Below, piece after piece: positions 17,149 through 26,693 of a DNA stretch of 64,000 nt; position 1 is the first letter of the stretch; every line of letters starts with the position of its first letter. The stretch spans positions 1 to 64,000 of the forward strand of contig NZ_WTKU01000003.1 in NCBI RefSeq assembly GCF_011378715.1, read 5' to 3'. Position numbers and translations under genes: made by a program. This DNA is from Psychromonas sp. SA13A. GTDB taxonomy: Bacteria > Pseudomonadota > Gammaproteobacteria > Enterobacterales > Psychromonadaceae. A model generated the notes under the pieces. It was not told where the DNA came from. It did no database searches and saw nothing but the letters and a program-made list of their open reading frames with translations.

Positions 17149-20100
17149 TTATTTTAACTGCTTAGTTTTACTCATCAGCATATAAAATACAGGTGTAAAT
17201 AATAAACCAAACACTGTTACACCGATCATTCCTGCAAATACTGCATTACCCATGGCATGACGCATTTCTGAACCCGCGCCAGTGGCTAATACTAATGGAA
17301 TAACACCCGCAGTAAATGCGATAGAGGTCATTAAAATAGGGCGTAAACGCATACGACACGCTTCAATCATGGCATCTAAATGAGAGAGTCCTTGATCATT
17401 TCTGTCTTTAGCAAACTCGACCATTAATATTGCATTCTTGGATGCTAATGCAACTAATACAATCAAAGCAATCTGAGTAAAGATATTATTATCCGAGTCA
17501 ACTAACCACACTCCTAATAGTGCTGAGAAGATGGTCATTGGTACAATCAAAATAATTGCTAGCGGTAAACGCAGGCTTTCATATTGTGCAGCCAGTACCA
17601 TAAACACTAACAACACAACTAACGGGAATACATAAACCATGGTATTACCCGCTAATATTTGTTGGAAGGTAACATCTGTCCACTCGTATGCGATTCCTGC
17701 CGGTAACGTATCCGCTAGAATCTTTTCAATTGCTTGTTGCGCTTGGTCTGAGCTATAACCAGGTGCTGGGCTACCATTTAGTTCAGCACTTGGGTAACCG
17801 TTGTAATGCATTACACGGTCTGGACCAATTGCTGGTGTAACGGTTAACACTGAACCTAGTGGCACCATATCACCGCGTCGATTACGCACTTTCAAATTAA
17901 GAATTTGCGACGGGTCTTCACGGAATTCCGCTTCTGCCTGTGCATTTACTTTATAGGTACGGCCAAATAAATTGAAATCATTAACATATACGGAGCCTAA
18001 GTAGACTTGTAGTGCGTTAAATACTTCATCTAATGGAATACCTTGAATTAATGCTTGTTCACGGTCGACATCAATATCCATTTGTGGAACTTGAATACGG
18101 AAGCTTGAAAAGAGTCCTGTCAATGCAGGATCTTGACGAGCCTTACCTATTACTGCTTGTAAACTATCAAATAAAGGTTCAAAACCTTTGTTATTACGGT
18201 CTTCAATCTGTAATTTGAAACCACCTGTTGTACCTAAACCTTGGATTGGTGGTGGTGGGAACACAGCAACAAAAGCTTCATCGATAGCAGTAAATTGTTG
18301 GTTTAATTTTCCAGCAATGGCCATCGCAGATCGGCTTGGGTCTGTACGTTCAGAAAAAGCATCTAATGTTGTGAATATAATGGCGCTATTGGGGCTATTA
18401 GTAAAACCATTCACCGATAGACCAGGGAAAGCAACGGTATGCGCTACACCAGGAACTTGCAGTGCAATTTTTTCCATCTCTTTAACTACTGCTTCAGTAC
18501 GATCTAAACTTGCCGCATCAGGTAATTGCGCAATCGCCACGAGGTATTGTTTATCCTGTGGAGGAATAAACCCACCCGGTACTGAGTTAAATAGACTAAT
18601 TGTTCCACCTAATAAAGCGACATAAGCGACCATTACAACCACTGCCATACGTATTAGCTTTTTAACTAGTTTTTGGTAACCCTGTGCTCCTCGGTCAAAC
18701 AATTTATTAAACGGTTTAAATAACCAACGTCCAAATAGGGCATTTAAAAAGCGTGTTAGTCGGTCCGGTTCGCTATCGTGAGGCTTAAGCAGTAATGCCG
18801 ATAAAGCCGGTGATAATGTCAATGAATTAAACGCTGAAATAACTGTAGAAATAGTAATCGTCAGTGCAAACTGTTTGTAGAATTGACCCGATAAACCACT
18901 GATGAATGCTGTTGGAATAAATACCGCACATAACACCAATGCAATCGCAATAATTGGGCCGGTTACTTCACTCATCGCAACACGCGTTGCTTCTATTGGT
19001 GATAGGCCTTTTTCAATGTTTCGCTCAACATTTTCTACCACCACAATCGCATCATCTACCACAATACCGATCGCCAGTACTAAGCCAAATAACGACAGTG
19101 TATTAATAGAAAGACCCAACCAGTTCATGACGGCAAAAGTACCAATCAAGGAAACAGGCACAGCAATAAGTGGAATAATAGATGCACGCCATGTTTGTAA
19201 AAACAGAATAACAACAATTACTACCAGTACGATAGCTTCAAGTAATGTCTCAATAACGGCATCAATAGAATCACGAACAAAAATAGTTGGATCGTAAACA
19301 ATATCGTATTCTACCCCAGCCGGAAAGGCTTTAGATAATTGCTTCATCGTTTCACGTACTTGATCTGACAAGTCAATGGCATTGGCGTCAGGGCGTTGGA
19401 AGATTGGAATAGCCAGCGCAGGTTGGCTGTCTAACATCGACCTAAGAGAGTAATTATCTTGTCCTAATTCAATGCGAGCAACATCATTAAGACGGGTTAA
19501 TTGTCCATTGTCACCTACTTTAATAATAACTTGCTCAAACTCTTCCACACTTTCAAGACGACCTTTCACATTCAATAAAATTTGAAATTGACTGTCCGTT
19601 ACAGCGGGTTGAGCGCCTAAACTACCGGCAGCAACCTGTTGGTTTTGCTCGCGTAATGCAAGTATAACGTCCATTGCTGTAATTTCACGAGCGGCTAATG
19701 CATCGGGATTTAGCCAAACTCGCATTGAGTATTGACCTCCACCAAATAAACGTACATCACCGACACCACCTAAACGCGCTAACTGGTCTTTAACATATAA
19801 GTCAGCATAGTTAGATAAGTAGGTTGTATCGTGTGTTTTTTCCGGTGAAAAAAGATGCACTACCATGGTTAAATCTGGCGAAGATTTTTCTGCTACCACA
19901 CCTAATCGTTGCACTTCTTCTGGTAAACGTGGCAGTGCACTATTGACGCGGTTTTGTACTTGCGTTTGTGCTCGGTCAAGGTCTGTACCCAGAGCAAAAG
20001 TAACCGTTAGCGTCATACGTCCATCACTGGTCGCTTGAGAAAACATGTACAGCATGTTTTCTGTGCCGTTGATCTCTTGCTCCAGCGGTGTTGCTACCGT

Positions 20101-20283
20101 TTGTGCAATAACCGTTGGATTAGCACCAGGGTAATTAGCAGTCACCACTACAGTCGGAGGCACGACTTCAGGGTATTCACTGATTGGTAATTGAAATAAC
20201 GAGATGCTACCCGCAATTAAAATTACCAATGACAGCATAGCCGCAAAAATAGGGCGCTGAATAAAAAAGTGTGAAAATTTCAT
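17149..20283 (-). CDS. RND multidrug efflux permease (HAE1 family, MexF/OqxB-like)
   Basis: Inner-membrane trimeric proton antiporter that exports drugs and other amphiphiles through an adaptor and an outer-membrane channel. The 1044-residue protein starts FFIQRPIFAAMLSLVI, has two large periplasmic loops and twelve helices. The proton-relay pair of aspartates appears in IGIVVDDAIVVVENVERN (about residue 405). Its start overlaps the adaptor stop by one base, indicating translational coupling. No outer-membrane factor is encoded nearby, so it must use a TolC-like channel from elsewhere. The MexF/OqxB likeness is my impression of the sequence together with the LysR neighbour. Confidence 0.95.
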   Translation of the reverse strand: MKFSHFFIQRPIFAAMLSLVILIAGSISLFQLPISEYPEVVPPTVVVTANYPGANPTVIAQTVATPLEQEINGTENMLYMFSQATSDGRMTLTVTFALGTDLDRAQTQVQNRVNSALPRLPEEVQRLGVVAEKSSPDLTMVVHLFSPEKTHDTTYLSNYADLYVKDQLARLGGVGDVRLFGGGQYSMRVWLNPDALAAREITAMDVILALREQNQQVAAGSLGAQPAVTDSQFQILLNVKGRLESVEEFEQVIIKVGDNGQLTRLNDVARIELGQDNYSLRSMLDSQPALAIPIFQRPDANAIDLSDQVRETMKQLSKAFPAGVEYDIVYDPTIFVRDSIDAVIETLLEAIVLVVIVVILFLQTWRASIIPLIAVPVSLIGTFAVMNWLGLSINTLSLFGLVLAIGIVVDDAIVVVENVERNIEKGLSPIEATRVAMSEVTGPIIAIALVLCAVFIPTAFISGLSGQFYKQFALTITISTVISAFNSLTLSPALSALLLKPHDSEPDRLTRFLNALFGRWLFKPFNKLFDRGAQGYQKLVKKLIRMAVVVMVAYVALLGGTISLFNSVPGGFIPPQDKQYLVAIAQLPDAASLDRTEAVVKEMEKIALQVPGVAHTVAFPGLSVNGFTNSPNSAIIFTTLDAFSERTDPSRSAMAIAGKLNQQFTAIDEAFVAVFPPPPIQGLGTTGGFKLQIEDRNNKGFEPLFDSLQAVIGKARQDPALTGLFSSFRIQVPQMDIDVDREQALIQGIPLDEVFNALQVYLGSVYVNDFNLFGRTYKVNAQAEAEFREDPSQILNLKVRNRRGDMVPLGSVLTVTPAIGPDRVMHYNGYPSAELNGSPAPGYSSDQAQQAIEKILADTLPAGIAYEWTDVTFQQILAGNTMVYVFPLVVLLVFMVLAAQYESLRLPLAIILIVPMTIFSALLGVWLVDSDNNIFTQIALIVLVALASKNAILMVEFAKDRNDQGLSHLDAMIEACRMRLRPILMTSIAFTAGVIPLVLATGAGSEMRHAMGNAVFAGMIGVTVFGLLFTPVFYMLMSKTKQLK

Positions 20284-21458
20284 TATGGTTCCTTACGGCT
20301 TGCTGCTAATTGTTGTTCTGGTTCACTTAACGTAAAGGAAGCACTGCTACTATCAATCATGGTCACATTTGGAGAAATTGGCATACCCGGACCTACACGT
20401 GCTGGGCCGTTAACCGCAATAACATCACCTTTCTTTAAACCTGATGAAATTGCACGAAGGCTACCGTAACGTTCGCCAACTTCGACTAATTTATATTGTA
20501 AAATATCGCCTTCACCCACGGTTAAAACAAAGCGATTTTTTAAATCTGTGCCGATTGCACGATCCGGTATTATTACCTGTTTGGTCACTTCATTTGCCGC
20601 TAATCGAATACGTGCAAATGATCCTGAACGTAACTCATCACTCGCTTCATGGAAAATAGCGCGGATACGTAACGTACCCGTTGCAGAGTTAATGCGGTTA
20701 TCAATGAAGTTGATGTAACCTGAATACGGGAAGTCCTCTTGACCTACTTTTTGCATCACAACCTGTTGCTTGCTTGATGCAGTTACATCGTTAAACGAAC
20801 GATTCCAAGTACGTTCATCAACATCAAAGTAAGCGTACATTGCTTTGTTTGATACAATTGACGTCAATACGCTTTGCCCTGCAATTACATTATTTCCTTT
20901 GGTGATATTAGCGCGAGAAATAATGCCATCAATAGGGGAACGGATAGCTGTAAATTCCAAATCTAATTGTGCAGCTGTTAGCTGTGCTTTTAATGCAGCA
21001 AGTTGTGCTTGGCGTTGACGCAATGTGGATGTGCGTGATTCAGCTTCTTCCGTAGAAATAGCTTTGCGTTGTCTCAAACTAACTGCACGCTTTGCTTCAC
21101 TTTCAGCTTGGCTTAATGCCGCTTGTGCGCTCATTACTTGTGCTTTTAAGCTCGCAACTACAGCGGCAAAAGGGCGGCTATCTAGTTTAAATAATAAATC
21201 GCCTTGCTTAACATGGTCGCCTTCTTTAAAGCTAATTTCTTCTATCAATCCTGAAATACGTGGCATTAATGCAACTTCTTCAGGCGACTCTAAGCGAGAC
21301 GTGTAGGTGTGCCAACTTTGAGTTGGTTTAATTAAAACCTCTGCAACATCAATCGATTGTAAAGGTGCTTGGCTTACTGCCGGTACAGGTTCTTCAGCAC
21401 AGCTGATTAATGTAAAGCTTGCCGCTGCAATAGACGCGGCGATTAGGTGTTTCTTCAT
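20283..21458 (-). CDS. RND efflux periplasmic adaptor (membrane fusion lipoprotein)
   Basis: Links the RND permease to an outer-membrane channel. The 391-residue protein has a lipoprotein signal with lipobox LISC (C20), a first barrel-sandwich strand pair at about 60-100 (LMPRISGLIEEISFKEGDHVKQGDLLFKLD), a long alpha-helical hairpin (about 100-165, rich in Ala/Gln/Arg), a second lipoyl half (FTAIRSPIDGIISR near 172) and a C-terminal beta-barrel. It is the first gene of a two-gene operon and divergent from a LysR regulator. Confidence 0.95.
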   Translation of the reverse strand: MKKHLIAASIAAASFTLISCAEEPVPAVSQAPLQSIDVAEVLIKPTQSWHTYTSRLESPEEVALMPRISGLIEEISFKEGDHVKQGDLLFKLDSRPFAAVVASLKAQVMSAQAALSQAESEAKRAVSLRQRKAISTEEAESRTSTLRQRQAQLAALKAQLTAAQLDLEFTAIRSPIDGIISRANITKGNNVIAGQSVLTSIVSNKAMYAYFDVDERTWNRSFNDVTASSKQQVVMQKVGQEDFPYSGYINFIDNRINSATGTLRIRAIFHEASDELRSGSFARIRLAANEVTKQVIIPDRAIGTDLKNRFVLTVGEGDILQYKLVEVGERYGSLRAISSGLKKGDVIAVNGPARVGPGMPISPNVTMIDSSSASFTLSEPEQQLAASRKEP

Positions 21459-21587
21459 GACGAGGCTCCAATAAAATATTGAGGCTATAATACGAAACTA
21501 AGTAGTGATAAAAAAGAATGGTTTTTTAATTTCATTAATGCCAATATCGCATCAATGTTTTAATAATTAACTATTTTGGATGAAAAA

Positions 21588-22532
21588 ATGGATACGACCA
21601 GTCGCCTTTTAATGTTACTTGAAGTGGTTGAGCAAGGATCTTTTGCTAAAGCCGCTGAAGTTCGAAATGTAGATCGCTCTGTTATGTCAAAACAGATAGG
21701 CCGCTTAGAGGATGAGTTAGGCGTAAGATTATTGAATCGTTCCACACGATCATTTTCATTAACCGCAGCCGGTGCTGAAATGATTAAAAAAGCCACTGAG
21801 TTGCGGCAGGTATTATCTGAAACATTGCGTATGGCTGAAAATTATCACCAAGAACCTCGCGGTTTATTAAAAATTACTGCTTCCGCTATTATTGGTCAAC
21901 GTTATTTACAACCTGTAATTAATGATTTTCAAAAACGTTTTCCACAGGTTGAAGTGGAGATGCGTTTAGATGACCGTTTGGTTGATATTATTTCTGAAGG
22001 GTTTGATTTAGCATTTAGAGTAGGTAAACCAAAAGACTCTTCATTGATTGCTAGACCGATTGCGCGTAATCGTTGGTTAATCTTAGCTACTTCAGAATTC
22101 ATTGAAACCTATGGGCTTCCAAAAACCATTGAAGATTTAACTGACTTTCCGGCTGCCAACTATGCTAACTCGCAGGTAAGAATAGATCGAATCACCTATA
22201 TCGATGAAGATGGCAAGGATTGTGAGCAAAAGATGCGTAGTATTTTTAGGGCAAATGATGGTGAAGTATTAAAAATGAAAATACTATCGGGCACCGCTTA
22301 TGGTTTATTACCTTCTTTTTTAATTAAAGATGAAGTGAAAGATGGCACCTTAGTTCCTTTGTTAACGGACCTTAAGATGGCTGAAGATAACCCAATGTAT
22401 GCTGTTTATCCGCATCGTGATTTACCGGTAAGAACACGTTTGTTTTTAGATGCTGTACGCGAATTTATTGGTAAGGATAAACCTATATGGGAAGAGGCGA
22501 TCCCAAATTTTGATAACCTTTATAAAGGATAA
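21588..22532 (+). CDS. LysR-family regulator divergent from the RND operon
   Basis: The 314-residue transcription factor has its helix-turn-helix at the start (MDTTSRLLMLLEVVEQGSFAKAAEVRNVDRSVMSKQIGRLE in parts, residues 1-41) and a LysR ligand domain from about 90. An upstream TTG at 21576 would add four residues; the ATG at 21588 fits the family better. The 129-bp gap to the adaptor gene holds both promoters. By analogy with MexT next to mexEF-oprN, it probably controls the pump, most often as an activator. That link is inference from position. Confidence 0.85.
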   Translation: MDTTSRLLMLLEVVEQGSFAKAAEVRNVDRSVMSKQIGRLEDELGVRLLNRSTRSFSLTAAGAEMIKKATELRQVLSETLRMAENYHQEPRGLLKITASAIIGQRYLQPVINDFQKRFPQVEVEMRLDDRLVDIISEGFDLAFRVGKPKDSSLIARPIARNRWLILATSEFIETYGLPKTIEDLTDFPAANYANSQVRIDRITYIDEDGKDCEQKMRSIFRANDGEVLKMKILSGTAYGLLPSFLIKDEVKDGTLVPLLTDLKMAEDNPMYAVYPHRDLPVRTRLFLDAVREFIGKDKPIWEEAIPNFDNLYKG

Positions 22533-22703
22533 AATATCATTACTCGCCTAGGTATTTGCTTGGGACTAGAGAGCCTGAAATTTTCGGTTCTTAACGATTT
22601 AGGCTTTAAAATATTAAGGGGCTGTCTGTTTAAGCGATCAAACTTGCCGTGCTTAAGCTTATACTCGAATCCATTGGGTATAAGCATATAAGCATAAGCA
22701 AAG

Positions 22704-24044
22704 TTATTGCTTGCCCGCGTGTTTTGAAAAGCTGGCTGCTTTTTCAACAATTGCTATGTCTTCCTCCACATCAAGGGCGATTCGAGCACGCTTTAATGCT
22801 AATCGGGCATGGTATAATGCCGCTTCATTCATTTTAGTATCTCCGATTGCAGACAAGGTATTCAATGCTTTTTGTAAACGCACTGACACTTCTATAGCGC
22901 CTGCACCATCCCTTGCAATGGCTGTGAATGCATCATCAAACATATCTTGTACGGAAAGAGTAGGGACAGCTATTCGGTCATATTTGCATTGCTCTTCCTC
23001 ACTTTCTGTTTCTTGATCTGGATGAATAGTCGCCCCATTCCACAGAGTTAATAATCGTAATAGAGAGCCTATAACGTTGATCGCCGTGCCAGAATCATTG
23101 ACTGCAGGCGATAGGGCGCGAGCAGCTATTTCAGATAAAACCACCAGACCAAAACGAGGATCATCTTCAAACAGTCGATTATTTCCAATCTGAAACGCTT
23201 TAATCACCCTGCTGCAGTCGACGGCTGATTTGTCATGGGATAATTTATTCTGTGGAGCGCTATTGACCAGATGATTAGAAGTACTGATGTAAGCTAATGC
23301 GCTATCCGGAGCGGCGAGCGTTCCGGGTAGCGCAGCAATTAAAACTTGTGAGTGAGTTTCTTCAGCCCAACTTTGAATTGCCGCCATATCAATATGTTGA
23401 ACATATCCGACGCTGGTGGCAAATATTGGCTGTCCTTGTAACTCGGTACTCGTTTCTGGCATCGCACACAAAGTGGGGTATTTTTTTCGCTGTTGTAAAG
23501 CTCGCTCAGTGGCTTTTTCAACTTTATCTATGGTTGAGCCAAGCCTTCCTAAGCGAGCAATGTTATCTACCCAACGTACAAAAGTGACAATCACGATGGC
23601 GAAAACCATTGCCGTTAGAATAAATAATATGAATAAACCTGGTTTTTCAAAGTAAGCATTTTTAACTGCCATTAATGCTACTACGCTAAAAATAAAAGCA
23701 CCTACAAAGGTCGATAATGCATTTTGTGATACATCATCTGCGACCACTAAACTAAAGGATCGTGGTGTTGCTGTATTACTGGTTGATGCATAGGCTGATA
23801 CCATTGAAGATACAGAAAAAGTGGCGATCATTAACATGCTGCTTGCCATGATAGCTAATAGTGTTTCGATTGAGTCCAGCGTTACTTCGGGAACAAAGTC
23901 TGCTAACCCACTGTCATCAGCCAGTTTTGCGGTAAAAACCGCTACAATCGATATTAAACAAACGGCTAATGGTCTGACCCAAAGGCGTTCTCGCAATCTA
24001 TTGAGTAAAAAGCGCAAACGATCTGTTGAAATAGGAGATTGCAT
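22704..24044 (-). CDS. DUF2254 family inner-membrane protein
   Basis: The 446-residue protein has four or so membrane helices in the first 170 residues, an EAL-less soluble C-terminal half, and the DUF2254 signature regions: SMVSAYASTSNTATPRSFSLVVADDVSQ (split, about residues 81-108), VGYVQHID near 215, FGLVVLSEIAARALSPAVNDSGTA near 302-325. DUF2254 proteins are of unknown function and may be channels or transporters. The ATG at 24044 is preferred: it has a GGAAATCACC ribosome site and skips a 27-residue His-rich leader unlike the family. Confidence 0.8.
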   Translation of the reverse strand: MQSPISTDRLRFLLNRLRERLWVRPLAVCLISIVAVFTAKLADDSGLADFVPEVTLDSIETLLAIMASSMLMIATFSVSSMVSAYASTSNTATPRSFSLVVADDVSQNALSTFVGAFIFSVVALMAVKNAYFEKPGLFILFILTAMVFAIVIVTFVRWVDNIARLGRLGSTIDKVEKATERALQQRKKYPTLCAMPETSTELQGQPIFATSVGYVQHIDMAAIQSWAEETHSQVLIAALPGTLAAPDSALAYISTSNHLVNSAPQNKLSHDKSAVDCSRVIKAFQIGNNRLFEDDPRFGLVVLSEIAARALSPAVNDSGTAINVIGSLLRLLTLWNGATIHPDQETESEEEQCKYDRIAVPTLSVQDMFDDAFTAIARDGAGAIEVSVRLQKALNTLSAIGDTKMNEAALYHARLALKRARIALDVEEDIAIVEKAASFSKHAGKQ

Positions 24045-24217
24045 GGTGATTTCCTTTACGCTGCCTAATGAGAATGGAGAGTGTAGGTTTTTATGCCTAT
24101 GTTGATGACAATGCTCATAATACAAAAAAATACAGTAATTTACATTTACTTGATCTTCAATGATTTATTCTATTTTCAGCAATTGTTTGATTAAACTGTG
24201 TCGTGGGTAGGGATTTG

Positions 24218-24667
24218 CTAATTCAACTCTTTATTATGGAGAGGATATGAAGCTTCCTTGTGCTGATTTTTGTTCTGGCGGCTTTCAACACTAATTTCGA
24301 CGCTACTTTGAATGCTATTTTCGATGCTATTTTCAATATTACTTTCAACACTGTTGATTTCAATACTATTTTCAAAACAACCTTTATAATGACTTTTAGT
24401 TTCGTTATGGGGAGTGTGTGCAGCCTTTATATCGGCTTCACGCTTCATTAATAGAATGGTCAAAAATATTTTAGTGGGTAAGGAAAATATGAATCCTATT
24501 GCGATACAGGTTGCACTGATAATAATGCCTGTGACACCAAGTTGATGCATTTTTTCACTGAACAAGTGTAAGTAAATACCCAATGCGATTAAACATAAGC
24601 CGATAGTAATTGATATTTTTAGCATATTTAATAACGTATTTTGGGTCATTGATAGATTAACTTTCAT
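24218..24667 (-). CDS. Small membrane protein with a repetitive polar tail
   Basis: The product of 149 residues has two or three membrane helices (about 12-33, 42-75), then a tail of about 65 residues rich in Ser, Asn, Glu and Ile with repeated NSIE/NSVE/ENSI units. The DNA of the tail is likewise built of short repeats (tttcaatactatt-like). The TTG two codons earlier was not chosen. I do not recognise the family. It resembles the zapG case: a normal membrane part with an expanded low-complexity cytoplasmic end. Confidence 0.5.
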   Translation of the reverse strand: MKVNLSMTQNTLLNMLKISITIGLCLIALGIYLHLFSEKMHQLGVTGIIISATCIAIGFIFSLPTKIFLTILLMKREADIKAAHTPHNETKSHYKGCFENSIEINSVESNIENSIENSIQSSVEISVESRQNKNQHKEASYPLHNKELN

Positions 24668-24856
24668 TGCCAATAAGTATTAAGAAACATATCTTTTTTA
24701 AGAGCAAAAGAAGTTAAGCTACATCAATACCAGCTAAATAATTTTCAGCTCTTTGATTATTTTTTGCGTTTTTCTGTTTTTAGTCACTTAATCTAGTTAG
24801 GCTCTGGCTACTATTCTTATTTCTATTTCTATTTCTATTTTTATTCCTATTGCCAT

Positions 24857-24886
24857 AAAAAAACCAATCACTTGGATTGGTTTTTG
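24857..24886 (-). terminator. Intrinsic terminator after aceA
   Basis: Stem aaccaatc/gattggtt with a 5-base loop, A run on the left (T run on the minus strand). It is about 125 bp beyond the aceA stop. The spacer 24668-25010 otherwise contains a hexanucleotide run (tttcta, about 24815-24845) and several scattered copies of a gcttat/cttatgg-like motif, but no gene. Confidence 0.8.
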
Positions 24887-25010
24887 TTGAGTGGCAAAGC
24901 CTGTCATTATTGCCTTACCTGCTTTACTTAGCGTCATCACCTATCGGCGATTGCTTATCGACAAGAGCCTATAAACCAGAGCTTATGGACAAGCACTTAT
25001 AGACAACTTC

Positions 25011-26606
25011 TTATGAAAACTGACTCATTGTATTATTGACACCGGATGCTTTCAGCGCTTGATCTCCAGAGAAGTATTCCTTGTGATCATCACCAATGTT
25101 AGAGCCGGACATGTCTTGATGTTTCACAGAAGCTAATCCTTCTCTGATCTCTTTGCGTTGAACATTATCAACATAAGCTAGCATGCCTCGTTCACCAAAG
25201 TACTCTTTTGCCAAGTTATCAGTAGAAAGTGCCGCCGTGTGATAAGTCGGTAGGGTGATCAAGTGATGGAAAATCCCTGCCTGCTGTGACGCTTCCTGTT
25301 GGAAGTTTTGGATTTTAAAATCCGCTTCTATTGCTAATTCGGTAGCATCGTACAACTGACTCATTAAATCGCCACGTTGGTATGAGGATAAGTCTTTACC
25401 TGCAGCTTGCCATGCATCAAATACTTGCTGACGGAAGTTAAGCGTCCAGTTAAATGATGGGCTATTGTTGTAAACTAATTTTGCATTTGGTACCACCTCT
25501 CTAATACGGTTTACCATGCCCGCAATTTGTTGCACGTTAGGCGCTTCTGTTTCAATCCATAATAGGTCTGCACCGTGTTGCAATGAGGTGATGCAATCTA
25601 ATACCACTCTGTCTTCGCCCGTATCAGCTTTGAAGCGTACTAAACCATTTGCCAAACGATGGGGTTTAATCAGTTCTCCGCCTCGACTTAATACCATATC
25701 ACCGGATTGTAATTGGTCTAATGATGTTAACGATTCACCATCAATAAAATCATTATATTGCTCAGCCAAATCACCAGGATATTGCGATACAGGAATTTTT
25801 TGGGTTAAACCTGCTCCTAATGAATCTGTACGCGCAACAATAATTCCATCTTCTACACCCAGTTCCATAAACGCGTAGCGTACGGCATTAATTTTTGCCA
25901 AGAAGTCTTCGTGTGGTACCGTAACTTTGCCATCTTGATGACCACATTGTTTTGCGTCAGAAACTTGGTTTTCAATTTGAATACAACATGCACCGGCTTC
26001 AATCATCTTTTTCGCTAATAGGTAAGTTGCTTCTTCGTTACCAAAACCGGCATCAATATCAGCAATGATTGGCACAATATGTGTTTCAAATTCATTGATA
26101 CGTTTATGAATGGCCTGTTGTGCTAATTGATCCCCACTCTCGACGGCACGGTCTAACTCCTGAAAAACATGATTTAACTCACGCGCATCTGCCTGCTTGA
26201 GGAAGGTATATAACTCCTCGATAAGCATAGGCACAGTGGTTTTTTCATGCATTGATTGGTCGGGTAGTGGACCAAACTCGGAACGCATCGCTGCTACCAT
26301 CCAACCTGACAAATACAAGTAAGTACCTTTAGTGGTTTGAAAATGCTTTTTAATGGAGATCATTTTCTGTTGACCTATAAAACCATGCCAACAACCTAAT
26401 GACTGCGTATAGTTGCTGCTGTCAGCATCATAGGCATCCATATCTTCACGCATTATTTTGGCAGTATACTTGGCAATATCTAACCCCGTTTTAAAACGGT
26501 TTTGTAAGCGCATACGTGCAATATATTCCGGATTAATGGCATTCCACGTTTGTCCTTGTTGTTCAGTAAACTGGCGAGCATTATTTGTTTCAGTTCTATA
26601 GTTCAT
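25011..26606 (-). CDS. aceA: Isocitrate lyase (long form)
   Basis: Splits isocitrate to glyoxylate and succinate in the glyoxylate shunt. At 531 residues it matches the longer subfamily found in Pseudomonas, Shewanella and relatives rather than the 430-residue E. coli form. The catalytic loop is QCGHQDGKVTVPHEDF (about residues 219-234), with the general base cysteine in QCGH. IADIDAGFGNEEATYLL (about 178-194) binds magnesium. It follows glcB on the same strand with an 87-bp gap, so the two shunt enzymes are probably one operon. Confidence 0.97.
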   Translation of the reverse strand: MNYRTETNNARQFTEQQGQTWNAINPEYIARMRLQNRFKTGLDIAKYTAKIMREDMDAYDADSSNYTQSLGCWHGFIGQQKMISIKKHFQTTKGTYLYLSGWMVAAMRSEFGPLPDQSMHEKTTVPMLIEELYTFLKQADARELNHVFQELDRAVESGDQLAQQAIHKRINEFETHIVPIIADIDAGFGNEEATYLLAKKMIEAGACCIQIENQVSDAKQCGHQDGKVTVPHEDFLAKINAVRYAFMELGVEDGIIVARTDSLGAGLTQKIPVSQYPGDLAEQYNDFIDGESLTSLDQLQSGDMVLSRGGELIKPHRLANGLVRFKADTGEDRVVLDCITSLQHGADLLWIETEAPNVQQIAGMVNRIREVVPNAKLVYNNSPSFNWTLNFRQQVFDAWQAAGKDLSSYQRGDLMSQLYDATELAIEADFKIQNFQQEASQQAGIFHHLITLPTYHTAALSTDNLAKEYFGERGMLAYVDNVQRKEIREGLASVKHQDMSGSNIGDDHKEYFSGDQALKASGVNNTMSQFS

Positions 26607-26693
26607 GATATTTCTCCATTTGATGTCATTAAGTTATGTAAGCACTTTAAGAGTGTTATAAACGCTAGCGAAAATTGGAAAGAGCAATAGACA

